Source of the DNA: Rhodobacter sp.
GTDB taxonomy: Bacteria; Pseudomonadota; Alphaproteobacteria; Rhodobacterales; Rhodobacteraceae
Length of the DNA: 55,559 bases
Direction: 5' to 3'
NCBI GenBank assembly: GCA_020250125.1
Contig: JADCEL010000096.1
Coordinates: 1 to 55,559, forward strand
Part shown: positions 35,511-44,775 of the stretch, one piece after another
Position numbering within the stretch: the stretch's first letter is position 1
Layout of the letters: each line of letters begins with the position of its first letter
Notes under the pieces: generated by a model
Databases searched by the model: none
Told to the model about the DNA's origin: nothing
Seen by the model: the letters and a program-made list of their open reading frames with translations, nothing else
Position numbers and translations under genes: made by a program

Positions 35511-36046
35511 AGCCGCCTCCCATAGGCATCGATCTCGCCCGTGGCGGGCTTGCGCACGCCAAGGGCCAGGCGCGATGCGCCCACAACCACAGGATAACAA
35601 AGGATCGAGGCTATCAGTTGAATCATCGCCTGCCCCAGGCTGGGCTGGGGCAGGAGTGTCAGCATCAGCACCAGCCGGAACGCCATAAGCGATGCCGCCA
35701 TCACCGCCGCCACCATCAGCCATTCAACCGCAAAGCTGATTTCGCGCGCAAGGGCCCCGCGCTGGCGCAGGAATTCCGCCGCAAGCACGATGATCGCCGT
35801 CCACAGGCCGGGCGGGCGCATCAGCAGCAGGTCTTCCAGCAGCAGCACGGCCGCGACCAGCAGCACGGGCGCATAATCCGGCCGCCGCAGCACCCAGGCA
35901 AAGGTCAGGCACGCCAGCAGGTCCGGCCCCGGCCAGGCACCGGCAACCGATCCCAGCGGCAGCATCCGGAGAAACAGCAGCGCAAAGGCCAGAGCGGCAT
36001 AAAGCCCGCGATACGCCCAGACCGAGGCGGGAAGGGACTCAGCCAT
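35507..36046 (-). CDS. mreD: Rod shape-determining protein MreD
   Basis: 179 residues with about five membrane helices, poorly conserved as usual for MreD. PGPDLLACLTFAWVLRRPD is the recognisable family stretch, followed by LLLEDLLLMRPPGLWT. It overlaps mreC by eight bases and mrdA by four, so translation is coupled through the cluster. MreD is an inner-membrane component of the elongasome that balances MreC action. Confidence 0.88.
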   Translation of the reverse strand: MAESLPASVWAYRGLYAALAFALLFLRMLPLGSVAGAWPGPDLLACLTFAWVLRRPDYAPVLLVAAVLLLEDLLLMRPPGLWTAIIVLAAEFLRQRGALAREISFAVEWLMVAAVMAASLMAFRLVLMLTLLPQPSLGQAMIQLIASILCYPVVVGASRLALGVRKPATGEIDAYGRRL

Positions 36047-36962
36047 CGGCGGCCTCCGGTTGCGGCGGTGCCGGGGGCGGCCCGATCAGACCCTCAAGCG
36101 CCATCGGCGGCACGATCACCCCGCCCGGTTCGGTGATGCGTTCCGTCTCATGGCTGCGCAGCACGCGCAGAAATTCCAGCCGCTGATAGTCTGCGGCAAG
36201 GCGCACCCTCAGTCTGCCGTCCACGCCCTGCGCAACCTGGCCCACCAGCAGACCGGCGGGAAACACCCCGCCGTCGCCAGAGCTGGTCACCCGGTCGCCG
36301 GGCCGGACCAGATCCTTCTTTTCCAGGAACTCCAGCGGCGGAGCCGGGGAATTATCCCCCGAAAGCAGCGCCTTCTGCCCCGAAGGCTGCACCGTGACCG
36401 GGATGCGGCTGTTGCTGTCCGTCAGCAGGATCACCCGGCTGGTGGTCCGCCCCACACCAGAGATGCGCCCGACCAGCCCGATGCCGTCCATCGTGGCCCA
36501 GCCGTCGCGGATACCGTCGCGCGCGCCGACGTTCAGCAGCACCGACTGGCGAAAGGGTGATCCGCTGTCGGCCAGCACCACGCCGGTGACATGGGTCAGG
36601 CGCGGGTCAAGCCGCACCTGGTTCAGATCCAGCAGGCGGGCGTTCTTCTGCTCCAGCTGCAACGCGGCCTCGCGCCAGGCTTTCATCTGCTGCAACTCGC
36701 GGCGCAGCTCCTGGTTCTGCTCGTAGATGCGGGTGTAGGACTGAAAATCCTCGATCATCGCGGCCGCCCTGGTGACCGGCAGCATGGCCCAGGAAAACGA
36801 CGGCACCACCCGGTCGACCAGCGCCGCCCGAAAGCGTTCCACGCGCGGGCTGTCAATGCGCCAAAGCAGAAAAAGTGCAAGAAGCAGCAGCACAAGACCG
36901 CCGACAAGGATGCGCCGGATCGGTTTTGTGAAGTCTGGGGGAGATCTGCGATCTCTTGCCAC
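36039..36962 (-). CDS. mreC: Rod shape-determining protein MreC
   Basis: 307 residues. A short basic cytoplasmic tail, one membrane segment (ILVGGLVLLLLALFLLWRI), a coiled coil (~85-120, YTRIYEQNQELRREL...LEQKNARLL) and then the two beta-barrel subdomains with VVLADSGSPFRQSVLLNVG, GLVGRISGVG and [20 protein letters not shown]. It links cytoplasmic MreB to periplasmic PBP2. It lies 48 bases downstream of mreB. Confidence 0.94.
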   Translation of the reverse strand: MARDRRSPPDFTKPIRRILVGGLVLLLLALFLLWRIDSPRVERFRAALVDRVVPSFSWAMLPVTRAAAMIEDFQSYTRIYEQNQELRRELQQMKAWREAALQLEQKNARLLDLNQVRLDPRLTHVTGVVLADSGSPFRQSVLLNVGARDGIRDGWATMDGIGLVGRISGVGRTTSRVILLTDSNSRIPVTVQPSGQKALLSGDNSPAPPLEFLEKKDLVRPGDRVTSSGDGGVFPAGLLVGQVAQGVDGRLRVRLAADYQRLEFLRVLRSHETERITEPGGVIVPPMALEGLIGPPPAPPQPEAADG

Positions 36963-37010
36963 GGCGGTCTGATCTCCGGCGCGGGGCCCGTTGCGCGGCG
37001 GGACCCTGGC

Positions 37011-38408
<1,398 letters not shown>

Positions 38409-39986
38409 TCAGCCGGCGTCGCGGTAGTTCACCGACTTCACATCGCTGCCCGGCGCCGATTTCGTGCGGCGCACGATCAGGCGGTTCAGCGCGTTGACAT
38501 ACGCCTTGACGCTGGCCACCACCGTATCGGTATCCGCCGATTGCCCGGTTGAAATGCGCCCGTCTTCTTCCAGCCGCACGGTCACGGTGGCCTGGGCATC
38601 GGTGCCTTCGGTGACGGCGCTGACCTGATACAGCAACAGACGTGCCCTGTTCGGATAAAGCTTCTTCACCGCGTTGAAAGCGGCATCGACCGGCCCGTCC
38701 CCGGTTGCGTCGATGGAATGGTCCACCCCTTCGATGGTCAGGGTCAGTTCGGCCTCGCGCGGGCCTTCGGTGCCGCAGACCACGCGCAGGCGCTTGACCT
38801 GCAGCGTGTCGTGCTTGTCGCTGGTGCCGCTGTCCTGCATCAGGGCGATCAGATCGTCGTCATAGACTTCCTTCTTGGCATCGGCCAGCGCCTTGAACCG
38901 CACGAAGACATCGGCCAACTGGTTGTCGGCCAACTCGAACCCCAGGTCCCGCAGCTTGGACCGCAGCGCGGCACGCCCCGAATGCTTGCCCATCACCAGA
39001 TTGGTTTCCGACAGGCCGATGTCGGTGGGGCGCATGATCTCGAACGTTTCGGCGTTCTTCAGCATCCCGTCCTGATGGATGCCGCTTTCATGGGCAAAGG
39101 CGTTCTTGCCGACAATGGCCTTGTTGAACTGCACGGCAAAGCCCGACACGGTCGCAACCTTGCGGCTGATGTTCATGATCTTGGTGCTGTCCACACCGGT
39201 GCGGTAGGGCAGGATGTCATTGCGCACCTTCAGCGCCATGACCACCTCTTCCAGCGCGGTGTTGCCCGCCCGTTCGCCCAGGCCGTTGATGGTGCATTCG
39301 ATCTGCCGCGCCCCGGCCCCGACCGCCGCCAGCGCGTTGGCCGTCGCCATGCCCAGATCGTTGTGGCAATGGGTGGCAAAGGTGATGCTGTCTGCCCCCG
39401 GCACGCGATTCAGCAGCATCGCGATCAGCTCGGCGCTTTCGCGCGGCACGGTATAGCCCACGGTGTCGGGGATGTTGATCGTGCTGGCCCCGGCCTTGAT
39501 CGCAATCTCGACCACGCGGCACAGATAGTCATGTTCGGTGCGCGTCGCGTCCATCGGCGACCACTGGATGTTATCGCACAGGTTGCGCGCATGGGTGACG
39601 GTGTCATGGATCCGCTCTGCCATCTGATCCATGTCCAGGTTCGGAATGGCCCGGTGCAGCGGCGAGGTGCCGATGAAGGTATGGATGCGCGGGCGGCGCG
39701 CATGTTTCACCGCCTCCCAGCAGCGGTCGATATCCTTGTAATTCGCCCGCGCCAGCCCGCAGATGACGGATGTCTTGGCCTGCCGGGCAATGTCGCGCAC
39801 TGCGGCAAAGTCGCCTTCCGAGGCGATGGGAAAGCCCGCCTCGATGATGTCCACGCCCATGTCATCGAGCAGGGCCGCAATCTCCAGCTTTTCGGCATGG
39901 GTCATGGTGGCGCCGGGGCTTTGTTCGCCGTCGCGCAGCGTCGTGTCAAAGATCAGAACGCGCGGTTGCGTGGTTTTGTCGGTCAT
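38409..39986 (-). CDS. leuA: 2-isopropylmalate synthase
   Basis: 525 residues, the long LeuA form. The catalytic barrel begins FDTTLRDGEQSPGATMT. Metal ligands are in ITFATHCHNDLGMATANAL (HxH) and the second signature is INGLGERAGNTALEEV. The C-terminal regulatory domain (~400-515), with ATVTVRLEEDGRISTG, binds leucine for feedback inhibition. It condenses acetyl-CoA with 2-ketoisovalerate, the first step of leucine synthesis. It follows a cupin gene by 10 bases on the same strand and probably shares its transcript. Confidence 0.96.
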   Translation of the reverse strand: MTDKTTQPRVLIFDTTLRDGEQSPGATMTHAEKLEIAALLDDMGVDIIEAGFPIASEGDFAAVRDIARQAKTSVICGLARANYKDIDRCWEAVKHARRPRIHTFIGTSPLHRAIPNLDMDQMAERIHDTVTHARNLCDNIQWSPMDATRTEHDYLCRVVEIAIKAGASTINIPDTVGYTVPRESAELIAMLLNRVPGADSITFATHCHNDLGMATANALAAVGAGARQIECTINGLGERAGNTALEEVVMALKVRNDILPYRTGVDSTKIMNISRKVATVSGFAVQFNKAIVGKNAFAHESGIHQDGMLKNAETFEIMRPTDIGLSETNLVMGKHSGRAALRSKLRDLGFELADNQLADVFVRFKALADAKKEVYDDDLIALMQDSGTSDKHDTLQVKRLRVVCGTEGPREAELTLTIEGVDHSIDATGDGPVDAAFNAVKKLYPNRARLLLYQVSAVTEGTDAQATVTVRLEEDGRISTGQSADTDTVVASVKAYVNALNRLIVRRTKSAPGSDVKSVNYRDAG

Positions 39987-39996
39987 CCCGGTCCCC

Positions 39997-40353
39997 TCAG
40001 ATCATCGGCTTCGGTGCCGGACTGACGCCCGAGTCGCCCGTGTTGGATTCCCCTGCCGGTTCGATCAGCAGGACCTTGGCTTCGCTTTCGGCGCGCGGTC
40101 GGTGAACGACGCCGCGTGGGACCACCACAATTTCTCCCGGGCCAAAGGTCACTGGGGGATGCGCCTCGTACTCCATCGTGACCGCGCCCTCCAGCACCAG
40201 GAAGAAATCGTCGGTGGAGTCGTGCTTGTGGAACGGAAACGCACCCGCAAACTTCACCACCATAATGTCGTTGTCATTGTAACGCGCCACGACCTTCGGG
40301 TCCCAGTGCGTCGAGAAAAGCGCCAGCTTCTCGGCAAGATTGATCTTGTTCAT
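39997..40353 (-). CDS. Cupin-domain protein
   Basis: 118 residues, single cupin barrel. Motif 1 is FPFHKHDSTDDFFLVLEGAV (H-x-H...E) and motif 2 is PGEIVVVPRGVVHRP, so all metal-ligand positions are present. Such small cupins may be isomerases, dioxygenases or binding proteins; the function here is not known. It lies directly upstream of leuA and downstream of a short ORF with a strong hairpin. The ribosome site GAGAGAGGAAGG is unusually purine-rich. Confidence 0.85.
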   Translation of the reverse strand: MNKINLAEKLALFSTHWDPKVVARYNDNDIMVVKFAGAFPFHKHDSTDDFFLVLEGAVTMEYEAHPPVTFGPGEIVVVPRGVVHRPRAESEAKVLLIEPAGESNTGDSGVSPAPKPMI

Positions 40354-40398
40354 CGTAAATCCTTCCTCTCTCTCAGCTCAGGTCCCGGGCGCTGGTCA

Positions 40399-40435
40399 CC
40401 TCTGAGCGGTCGCGCCCGAGGGGCACGCTCAGAGG
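40399..40435 (-). promoter_or_regulatory. Strong stem-loop between leader ORF and cupin gene
   Basis: CCTCTGAGCG and CGCTCAGAGG are perfect 10-base arms around a 17-base loop that can extend by a CCC/GGG apical stem. The hairpin starts three bases after the stop of the small upstream ORF. It is not followed by a T-tract, so it may act on translation or RNA stability, or need Rho, rather than as an intrinsic attenuator. Confidence 0.6.
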
Positions 40436-40438
40436 AGG

Positions 40439-40528
40439 CTAAGGAGAAGAAGCGCACGTGGGCATGGGGCGCGGCGCGGCCCCGAAGCGGAAGATATGAT
40501 GCGATCCCGTGTCATGAAGGCGGATCAT
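40439..40528 (-). CDS. Putative 29-residue leader peptide
   Basis: An ATG at 40528 preceded by GGGGATTCC opens a 29-codon ORF: it begins MIRLHDTGSHHIFRFGAAPR and ends PMPTCASSP. The stop lies three bases before the 10-bp stem-loop. Its last codons (TCT TCT CCT TAG) are pyrimidine-rich and could pair with the GAGAGAGGAAGG ribosome site of the cupin gene, suggesting a translation-dependent switch. It has no leucine run, so it is not a classical leu leader; neighbouring His-His and a Cys-Ala-Ser-Ser end are the notable codons. Coding status is unproven. Confidence 0.4.
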   Translation of the reverse strand: MIRLHDTGSHHIFRFGAAPRPMPTCASSP

Positions 40529-40685
40529 ACGGAGGAATCCCCGAAAGGAAAGGCGGAAAATCGTCGGCCTGGGCGGGTTTCGGCAGCGGTCCGTCTGGCC
40601 GATCTGTCCGGTCCGTGCGGGATTTCTTCCCGACGGTTGGCCGCCGCCCGTTTTGGTGCTAGCTGACCGGGCCGGAGGACAGGGC

Positions 40686-41351
40686 ATGGCACAGGCACTG
40701 GTTGTGGGCGCATCGGGCGGCATCGGGCGGGCGCTGGTCGCGGCCCTGCGCGCGCGGGGGGATGCGGTGACCGGGCTGTCCCGGTCCGCCGATGGTCTGG
40801 ACGTGACCGACGAGGTGTCGGTGGCGCGTGTCCTGGCCCCGCTCCGCGCGCCCTTTCAGACGGTGATCGTCGCCACGGGTGCGCTGGAGATCATGGGCGC
40901 TGCCCCGGAGAAAAGCCTGGCCCGGCTGGACCCTTCGGTCCTTGCCGCCCAGGTCGCGCTGAACAGCATCGGCCCGATGCTGGTTCTGAAACATGCGCTG
41001 CGCCTGCTGCCGCGCGATGCGCCCGCGCGCTTTGCCGTGCTGTCGGCGCGGGTCGGGTCCATCGGCGACAACCGGCTGGGGGGCTGGTATTCCTACCGGG
41101 CGGCCAAGGCGGCGCTGAACCAGCTTGTCCATACGGCGGCCATCGAAATTGCGCGGACCCATCCGCAGGCGGTCGTCGCCTGCCTGCACCCCGGAACCGT
41201 CGCAACCCCCTTTACCGCAAAATACCTTGGCACGCATCCCGCCGTGCCGCCGGACGAGGCTGCGCAGAACCTGCTTGCGGTGCTGGACAGTCTGACGCCC
41301 GCCCAGAGCGGCGGTTTCTTTGATGCGCAGGGCAGGGTGGTGCCATGGTGA
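40686..41351 (+). CDS. Short-chain dehydrogenase/reductase (CsgA-like)
   Basis: 221 residues from the ATG at 40686, with GGAGG upstream. NAD(P) motif ALVVGASGGIGRAL (GxxxGxG), catalytic Ser in AVLSARVGSIGD, and YSYRAAKAALNQL (YxxxK). The C-terminus is short, as in the CsgA-like SDR subgroup. Its substrate is unknown. Its stop overlaps the photolyase start by seven bases, so the two are co-translated, a pairing that suggests a link to light or oxidative stress. Confidence 0.88.
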   Translation: MAQALVVGASGGIGRALVAALRARGDAVTGLSRSADGLDVTDEVSVARVLAPLRAPFQTVIVATGALEIMGAAPEKSLARLDPSVLAAQVALNSIGPMLVLKHALRLLPRDAPARFAVLSARVGSIGDNRLGGWYSYRAAKAALNQLVHTAAIEIARTHPQAVVACLHPGTVATPFTAKYLGTHPAVPPDEAAQNLLAVLDSLTPAQSGGFFDAQGRVVPW

Positions 41352-42874
41352 CGCGCCTGATCCTTGTGCTGGGCGATCAGCTGACACCCGATGTCGCGGC
41401 CCTGCGTCAGGCCGACAAGGCGCGCGATCTGGTGGTCATGGCCGAAGTGATGGCCGAGGCCAGCTACGCCCGGCATCACCCGCAGAAGATCGCCCTGGTT
41501 TTCGCCGCGATGCGCAAGTTTGCGGCCCACCTTGCAGCCACGGGTTGGACAGTGGCCTACACCCGTCTGGATGACCCCGGAAACAGCCAGTCCATCGGTG
41601 GCGAGCTTCTGCGCCGTGCCGCTGAACGGGGGGCAGGCGAAGTTCTGGCAACGGTGCCGGGCGAATGGCGCCTGATCCAGGCGCTGAACGACCTGCCGCT
41701 GTCCGTCACGCTGCTGCCCGATGACCGGTTCCTGTGTTCTGCGGCCGAATTCGCCGCCTGGGCAAAAGACCGCAAGCAGTTGCGGATGGAGTTCTTCTAC
41801 CGAGAGATGCGTCGCAGGACCGGCCTGCTGATGGAGGGGGACAAACCCGCCGGCGGCCAGTGGAATTTCGACCATGACAACCGCAAGCCCGCCACCCCCG
41901 ATCTGTTCCGCACGCCGCCGCCGCGCTTTGCCACGGATGCGGTGACGGCAGAGGTGCTGGATCTGGTCGCCGCGCGTTTTGGCACGAACTTCGGTGTCTT
42001 GCACCCGTTCGCATGGGCCACCGACAGGGCCGGGGCGCTGCAGGCGCTGGACCATTTCATCGACCATGCCCTGGCGGGTTTCGGCGATACCCAGGATGCC
42101 ATGCTGGCAGGCGATCCGGTGCTGGCCCATTCGCTGCTGTCGCCCTATCTCAACTTGGGCCTTCTGTCCCCGCGCGAGGTTTGCGACCGGGCCGATGCCG
42201 CCTTTCGCGCGGGCCTTGTGCCGGTCAATTCCGCCGAAGGCTTCATCCGCCAGATCCTGGGCTGGCGCGAATTCATGCGCGGCATCTATTTTCTGGAAGG
42301 CCCCGGTTACACCCGCCGCAATGTGCTGGCCCACAGCCGCGCCCTGCCGGCCCTTTACTGGGGGGGACCCACGCGCATGGCCTGCCTGTCGCATGTTGTG
42401 GGCCAGACCCGTGATCTGGCCTATGCCCATCATATCCAGCGCCTGATGGTGACGGGAAACTTCGCGCTGCTGGCCGGGGTCGATCCGTTCCAGGTGCATG
42501 AGTGGTACCTGTCCGTCTATATCGACGCCTTTGAATGGGTCGAAGCCCCCAACACCATCGGGATGAGCCAGTTTGCCGATGGCGGTGCCGTCGGGTCCAA
42601 GCCCTATTTCTCCAGCGGTGCCTATATCAACCGGATGTCCGACTATTGCGGGGGCTGTGCCTATGATGTGGCGCAGAAGTCCGGTCCGGGGGCCTGCCCG
42701 TTCAACCTGCTCTACTGGCATTTCCTGCAGCGCCACCGCGCACGCTTTGCCCAGAACCCGCGCATGGCGCAGATGTACCGCACCTGGGACAGGATGGACG
42801 ACACCCGCAAGGCGGCCGTGCTGGCCGGGGCGGATGCCTTTCTGGCCCGGCTTGATGCGGGCGAGGCGGTCTGA
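41345..42874 (+). CDS. FeS-type bacterial cryptochrome / (6-4) photolyase
   Basis: 509 residues. The N-terminal Rossmann domain starts LILVLGDQLTPDVAALRQAD, which distinguishes this FeS-BCP/CryPro (PhrB, CryB) class from class I photolyases. The helical FAD domain includes GFIRQILGWREFMRGIYF. Four cysteines suited to bind a [4Fe-4S] cluster are seen: one in TRMACLSHVV and three in YCGGCAYDV...GACPFN. Known members repair (6-4) photoproducts or act as blue-light regulators; which applies cannot be told. Coupled to the upstream SDR. Convergent with the MORN gene, with only four bases between stops. Confidence 0.92.
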   Translation: MVTRLILVLGDQLTPDVAALRQADKARDLVVMAEVMAEASYARHHPQKIALVFAAMRKFAAHLAATGWTVAYTRLDDPGNSQSIGGELLRRAAERGAGEVLATVPGEWRLIQALNDLPLSVTLLPDDRFLCSAAEFAAWAKDRKQLRMEFFYREMRRRTGLLMEGDKPAGGQWNFDHDNRKPATPDLFRTPPPRFATDAVTAEVLDLVAARFGTNFGVLHPFAWATDRAGALQALDHFIDHALAGFGDTQDAMLAGDPVLAHSLLSPYLNLGLLSPREVCDRADAAFRAGLVPVNSAEGFIRQILGWREFMRGIYFLEGPGYTRRNVLAHSRALPALYWGGPTRMACLSHVVGQTRDLAYAHHIQRLMVTGNFALLAGVDPFQVHEWYLSVYIDAFEWVEAPNTIGMSQFADGGAVGSKPYFSSGAYINRMSDYCGGCAYDVAQKSGPGACPFNLLYWHFLQRHRARFAQNPRMAQMYRTWDRMDDTRKAAVLAGADAFLARLDAGEAV

Positions 42875-42878
42875 CGGT

Positions 42879-44570
42879 TCAGTTGCCTTCGGCAGGCACC
42901 GGTCCGGTCGCGGCAGGGGCCACAGGCGGGCCCGCCCTGTCTGCCGCGGGGGCGGCCGCAGGTCCGGCCGCAGGGGCAGTCGAAGGGCCGGTCGCCGGGG
43001 CGGTCAGCGTGCCGTCGTTCCACACACCGCCGCTTTCCTGCCCCGAGGCATATGGGACAGTCGCAGGGCCGGACGTGGGGCCGGTCGCCGGGGCGGTCAG
43101 CGTGCCGTCGTTCCAGACACCGCCGCTTTCCTGCCCCGAGGCATTTGGGGCAGTCGCAGGGGCGGTCGCAGGGCCGGTCGCCGGGGCGGTCAGCGTGCCG
43201 TCGTTCCACACACCGCCGCTTTCCTGCCCCGAGGCATAGCGCATCACGCCTTCGCCCTGCCGCTTGCCGGCCCGGAACATCCCCTCATAGACATCGCCGT
43301 TTGCATAGGTGGCGATGCCCTGGCCATCGATCTTGCCCGCTTTCCACGCCCCGGCATAGCGAAAGCCGTCCGCCATCGTGACCTCGCCCTGGCCTTCGCG
43401 CTGCCCGTCCACGAACTGGCCCGTGTAGACGGTGCCGTCGGGATAGGTGGCCGTGCCCTTGCCCTGCCGCTGGCCGTTTTCCCATTGCCCGACATAGATA
43501 TAGCCGTCGGGGTAGGTCATCTTGCCGGTGCCGTGGATGCGCGCGCGCTGGAACCCGCCCTCATAGACCTGCCCGTTGGCATAGGTGGCGCGGCCCTGGC
43601 CCTCTGGCACGCCTGCCTTCCAGTCCCCGTCATAGGTGGACCCGTCGGCGTAGGTGATCTTGCCGGGACCTTCGGCCTGATCCGCCAGGAACCGGCCCGC
43701 AAAGACCGATCCGTCGGGATAGGTCACGCGCGCTTCGCCCTCGCGGCGGCCCGCCAGCCAGTCGCCGTCATAGACATAACCGTCCGTCCCCGTGAAAACG
43801 CCCTTGCCCTGCAGGCGGTCGGCGACAAATCCGCCGACATAGGTATCGCCATTGGCGTAAAGGATGCGTCCCGTGCCCTGCCTTTGGCCGTTCACCAGCG
43901 TGCCTTCATAGACATCGCCATTGGCCTGGGTCAGCTTGCCGGTGCCGTTCATCTGCCCCTCTGCCCACTGGCCGGCATAGGTCAGCCCGTCCGGCATCGT
44001 CAGGCTGCCCTGCCCGGACCGCTGGCCGCGCACAAGCCCGCCGTCATAGACCGCGCCGTCGGGATAGGTGATCTTGCCGCGCCCTTCCTTGACGCCTTCC
44101 ACCCAGTCGCCGTCATAGCTGTAGCCGCCGGGGCTTTTCAGGGTGCCTTTGCCGTGGTGCATGGCATTCAGGAACGATCCGGTATAAACCACGCCGTTGG
44201 CATAGGTTGCCACGCCCTGGCCGGTCATCTGCCCGTCGGTCCAGTCGCCCTCATAGGTGCCGCCATCGGAAAAGGTGATCTTGCCCTTGCCCTCAGGCTT
44301 GCCTGCCGCGAACTGCCCCTCATAGACCGATCCGTTCGGAAAACGGGCCACGCCCTTGCCCCGGATCTCGCCCGCAACCCATTCGCCGGTGTATTCATAG
44401 CCGTTGGGCAGCCGGTAGGTGCCGGTGCCGTCCTGGCGGCCGTCCTTGAAGGTGCCTTCATAGACGCTGCCATCGTCATATTGCTTGGCGATCACCCCGC
44501 CCTCTGTCTGGGCGAAGACCAGCGCCGGTTCCCCTGCCAGCGCCAGCGCCAGCACCCCTGTCCGCACCAT
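42879..44570 (-). CDS. Secreted MORN-repeat protein
   Basis: 563 residues from the ATG at 44570 (weak ribosome site; a GTG at 44594 behind AAAGGG is possible). A signal peptide (GVLALALAGEPALVFAQ) is followed by about 18 MORN repeats of ~23 residues (YEGTF..., YTGEW..., YDGDW..., G-x-G turn each), giving a very long regular beta-sheet. The last ~120 residues are low-complexity Ala/Pro/Thr with a near-identical segment present three times (GQESGGVWNDGTLTAPATGP). MORN arrays bind lipids or proteins; a surface or periplasmic scaffold role is inference. Confidence 0.88.
   Translation of the reverse strand: MVRTGVLALALAGEPALVFAQTEGGVIAKQYDDGSVYEGTFKDGRQDGTGTYRLPNGYEYTGEWVAGEIRGKGVARFPNGSVYEGQFAAGKPEGKGKITFSDGGTYEGDWTDGQMTGQGVATYANGVVYTGSFLNAMHHGKGTLKSPGGYSYDGDWVEGVKEGRGKITYPDGAVYDGGLVRGQRSGQGSLTMPDGLTYAGQWAEGQMNGTGKLTQANGDVYEGTLVNGQRQGTGRILYANGDTYVGGFVADRLQGKGVFTGTDGYVYDGDWLAGRREGEARVTYPDGSVFAGRFLADQAEGPGKITYADGSTYDGDWKAGVPEGQGRATYANGQVYEGGFQRARIHGTGKMTYPDGYIYVGQWENGQRQGKGTATYPDGTVYTGQFVDGQREGQGEVTMADGFRYAGAWKAGKIDGQGIATYANGDVYEGMFRAGKRQGEGVMRYASGQESGGVWNDGTLTAPATGPATAPATAPNASGQESGGVWNDGTLTAPATGPTSGPATVPYASGQESGGVWNDGTLTAPATGPSTAPAAGPAAAPAADRAGPPVAPAATGPVPAEGN
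42985..43245 (-). repeat. Tandem triplication at the 3' end of the MORN gene
   Basis: Three copies of a segment containing CGGTCAGCGTGCCGTCGTTC (plus-strand reading) occur near 42998, 43095 and 43185, separated by similar GGxCGGTCGCCGGGG stretches. They encode the repeated GQESGGVWNDGTLTAPATGP block, apparently duplicates of the final degenerate MORN unit plus linker. Confidence 0.85.
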
Positions 44571-44775
44571 CTGAAAGACTGCTGCTGAACCCACGCCCTT
44601 TGCCCCCTGCAAAGGCGGAACGGGGGGCCTGGTCCCGGCCGCGCGCCCTTCCGCCGCCTGCAAGGTTAGTCGCGCGGTCCCGGCGTGGCAAGCCGGACCG
44701 CCCGCAATCGGCTTTTCCTTGCCCGCAACTCTGCTAGAACGCAAGGTGGCCCCGGCAGGGCTGCAGGAGAGCCCG

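Larger units (their letters stand above)
40354..40685. other. Divergent intergenic region cupin / SDR
   Basis: 332 bases between the divergent cupin (minus) and SDR (plus) genes. It holds the putative leader ORF (40439-40528) and the stem-loop (40399-40435) on the minus strand. The remainder, 40530-40680, has no recognised feature apart from the SDR ribosome site CCGGAGG at 40672-40678. Confidence 0.6.

Noticed and set aside
35511-35723. Longer start for mrdA at 35723
   Set aside because: It lies inside mreD in another frame, has no PBP2-like sequence, and the GTG at 35510 has an ideal ribosome site and GTGA coupling.
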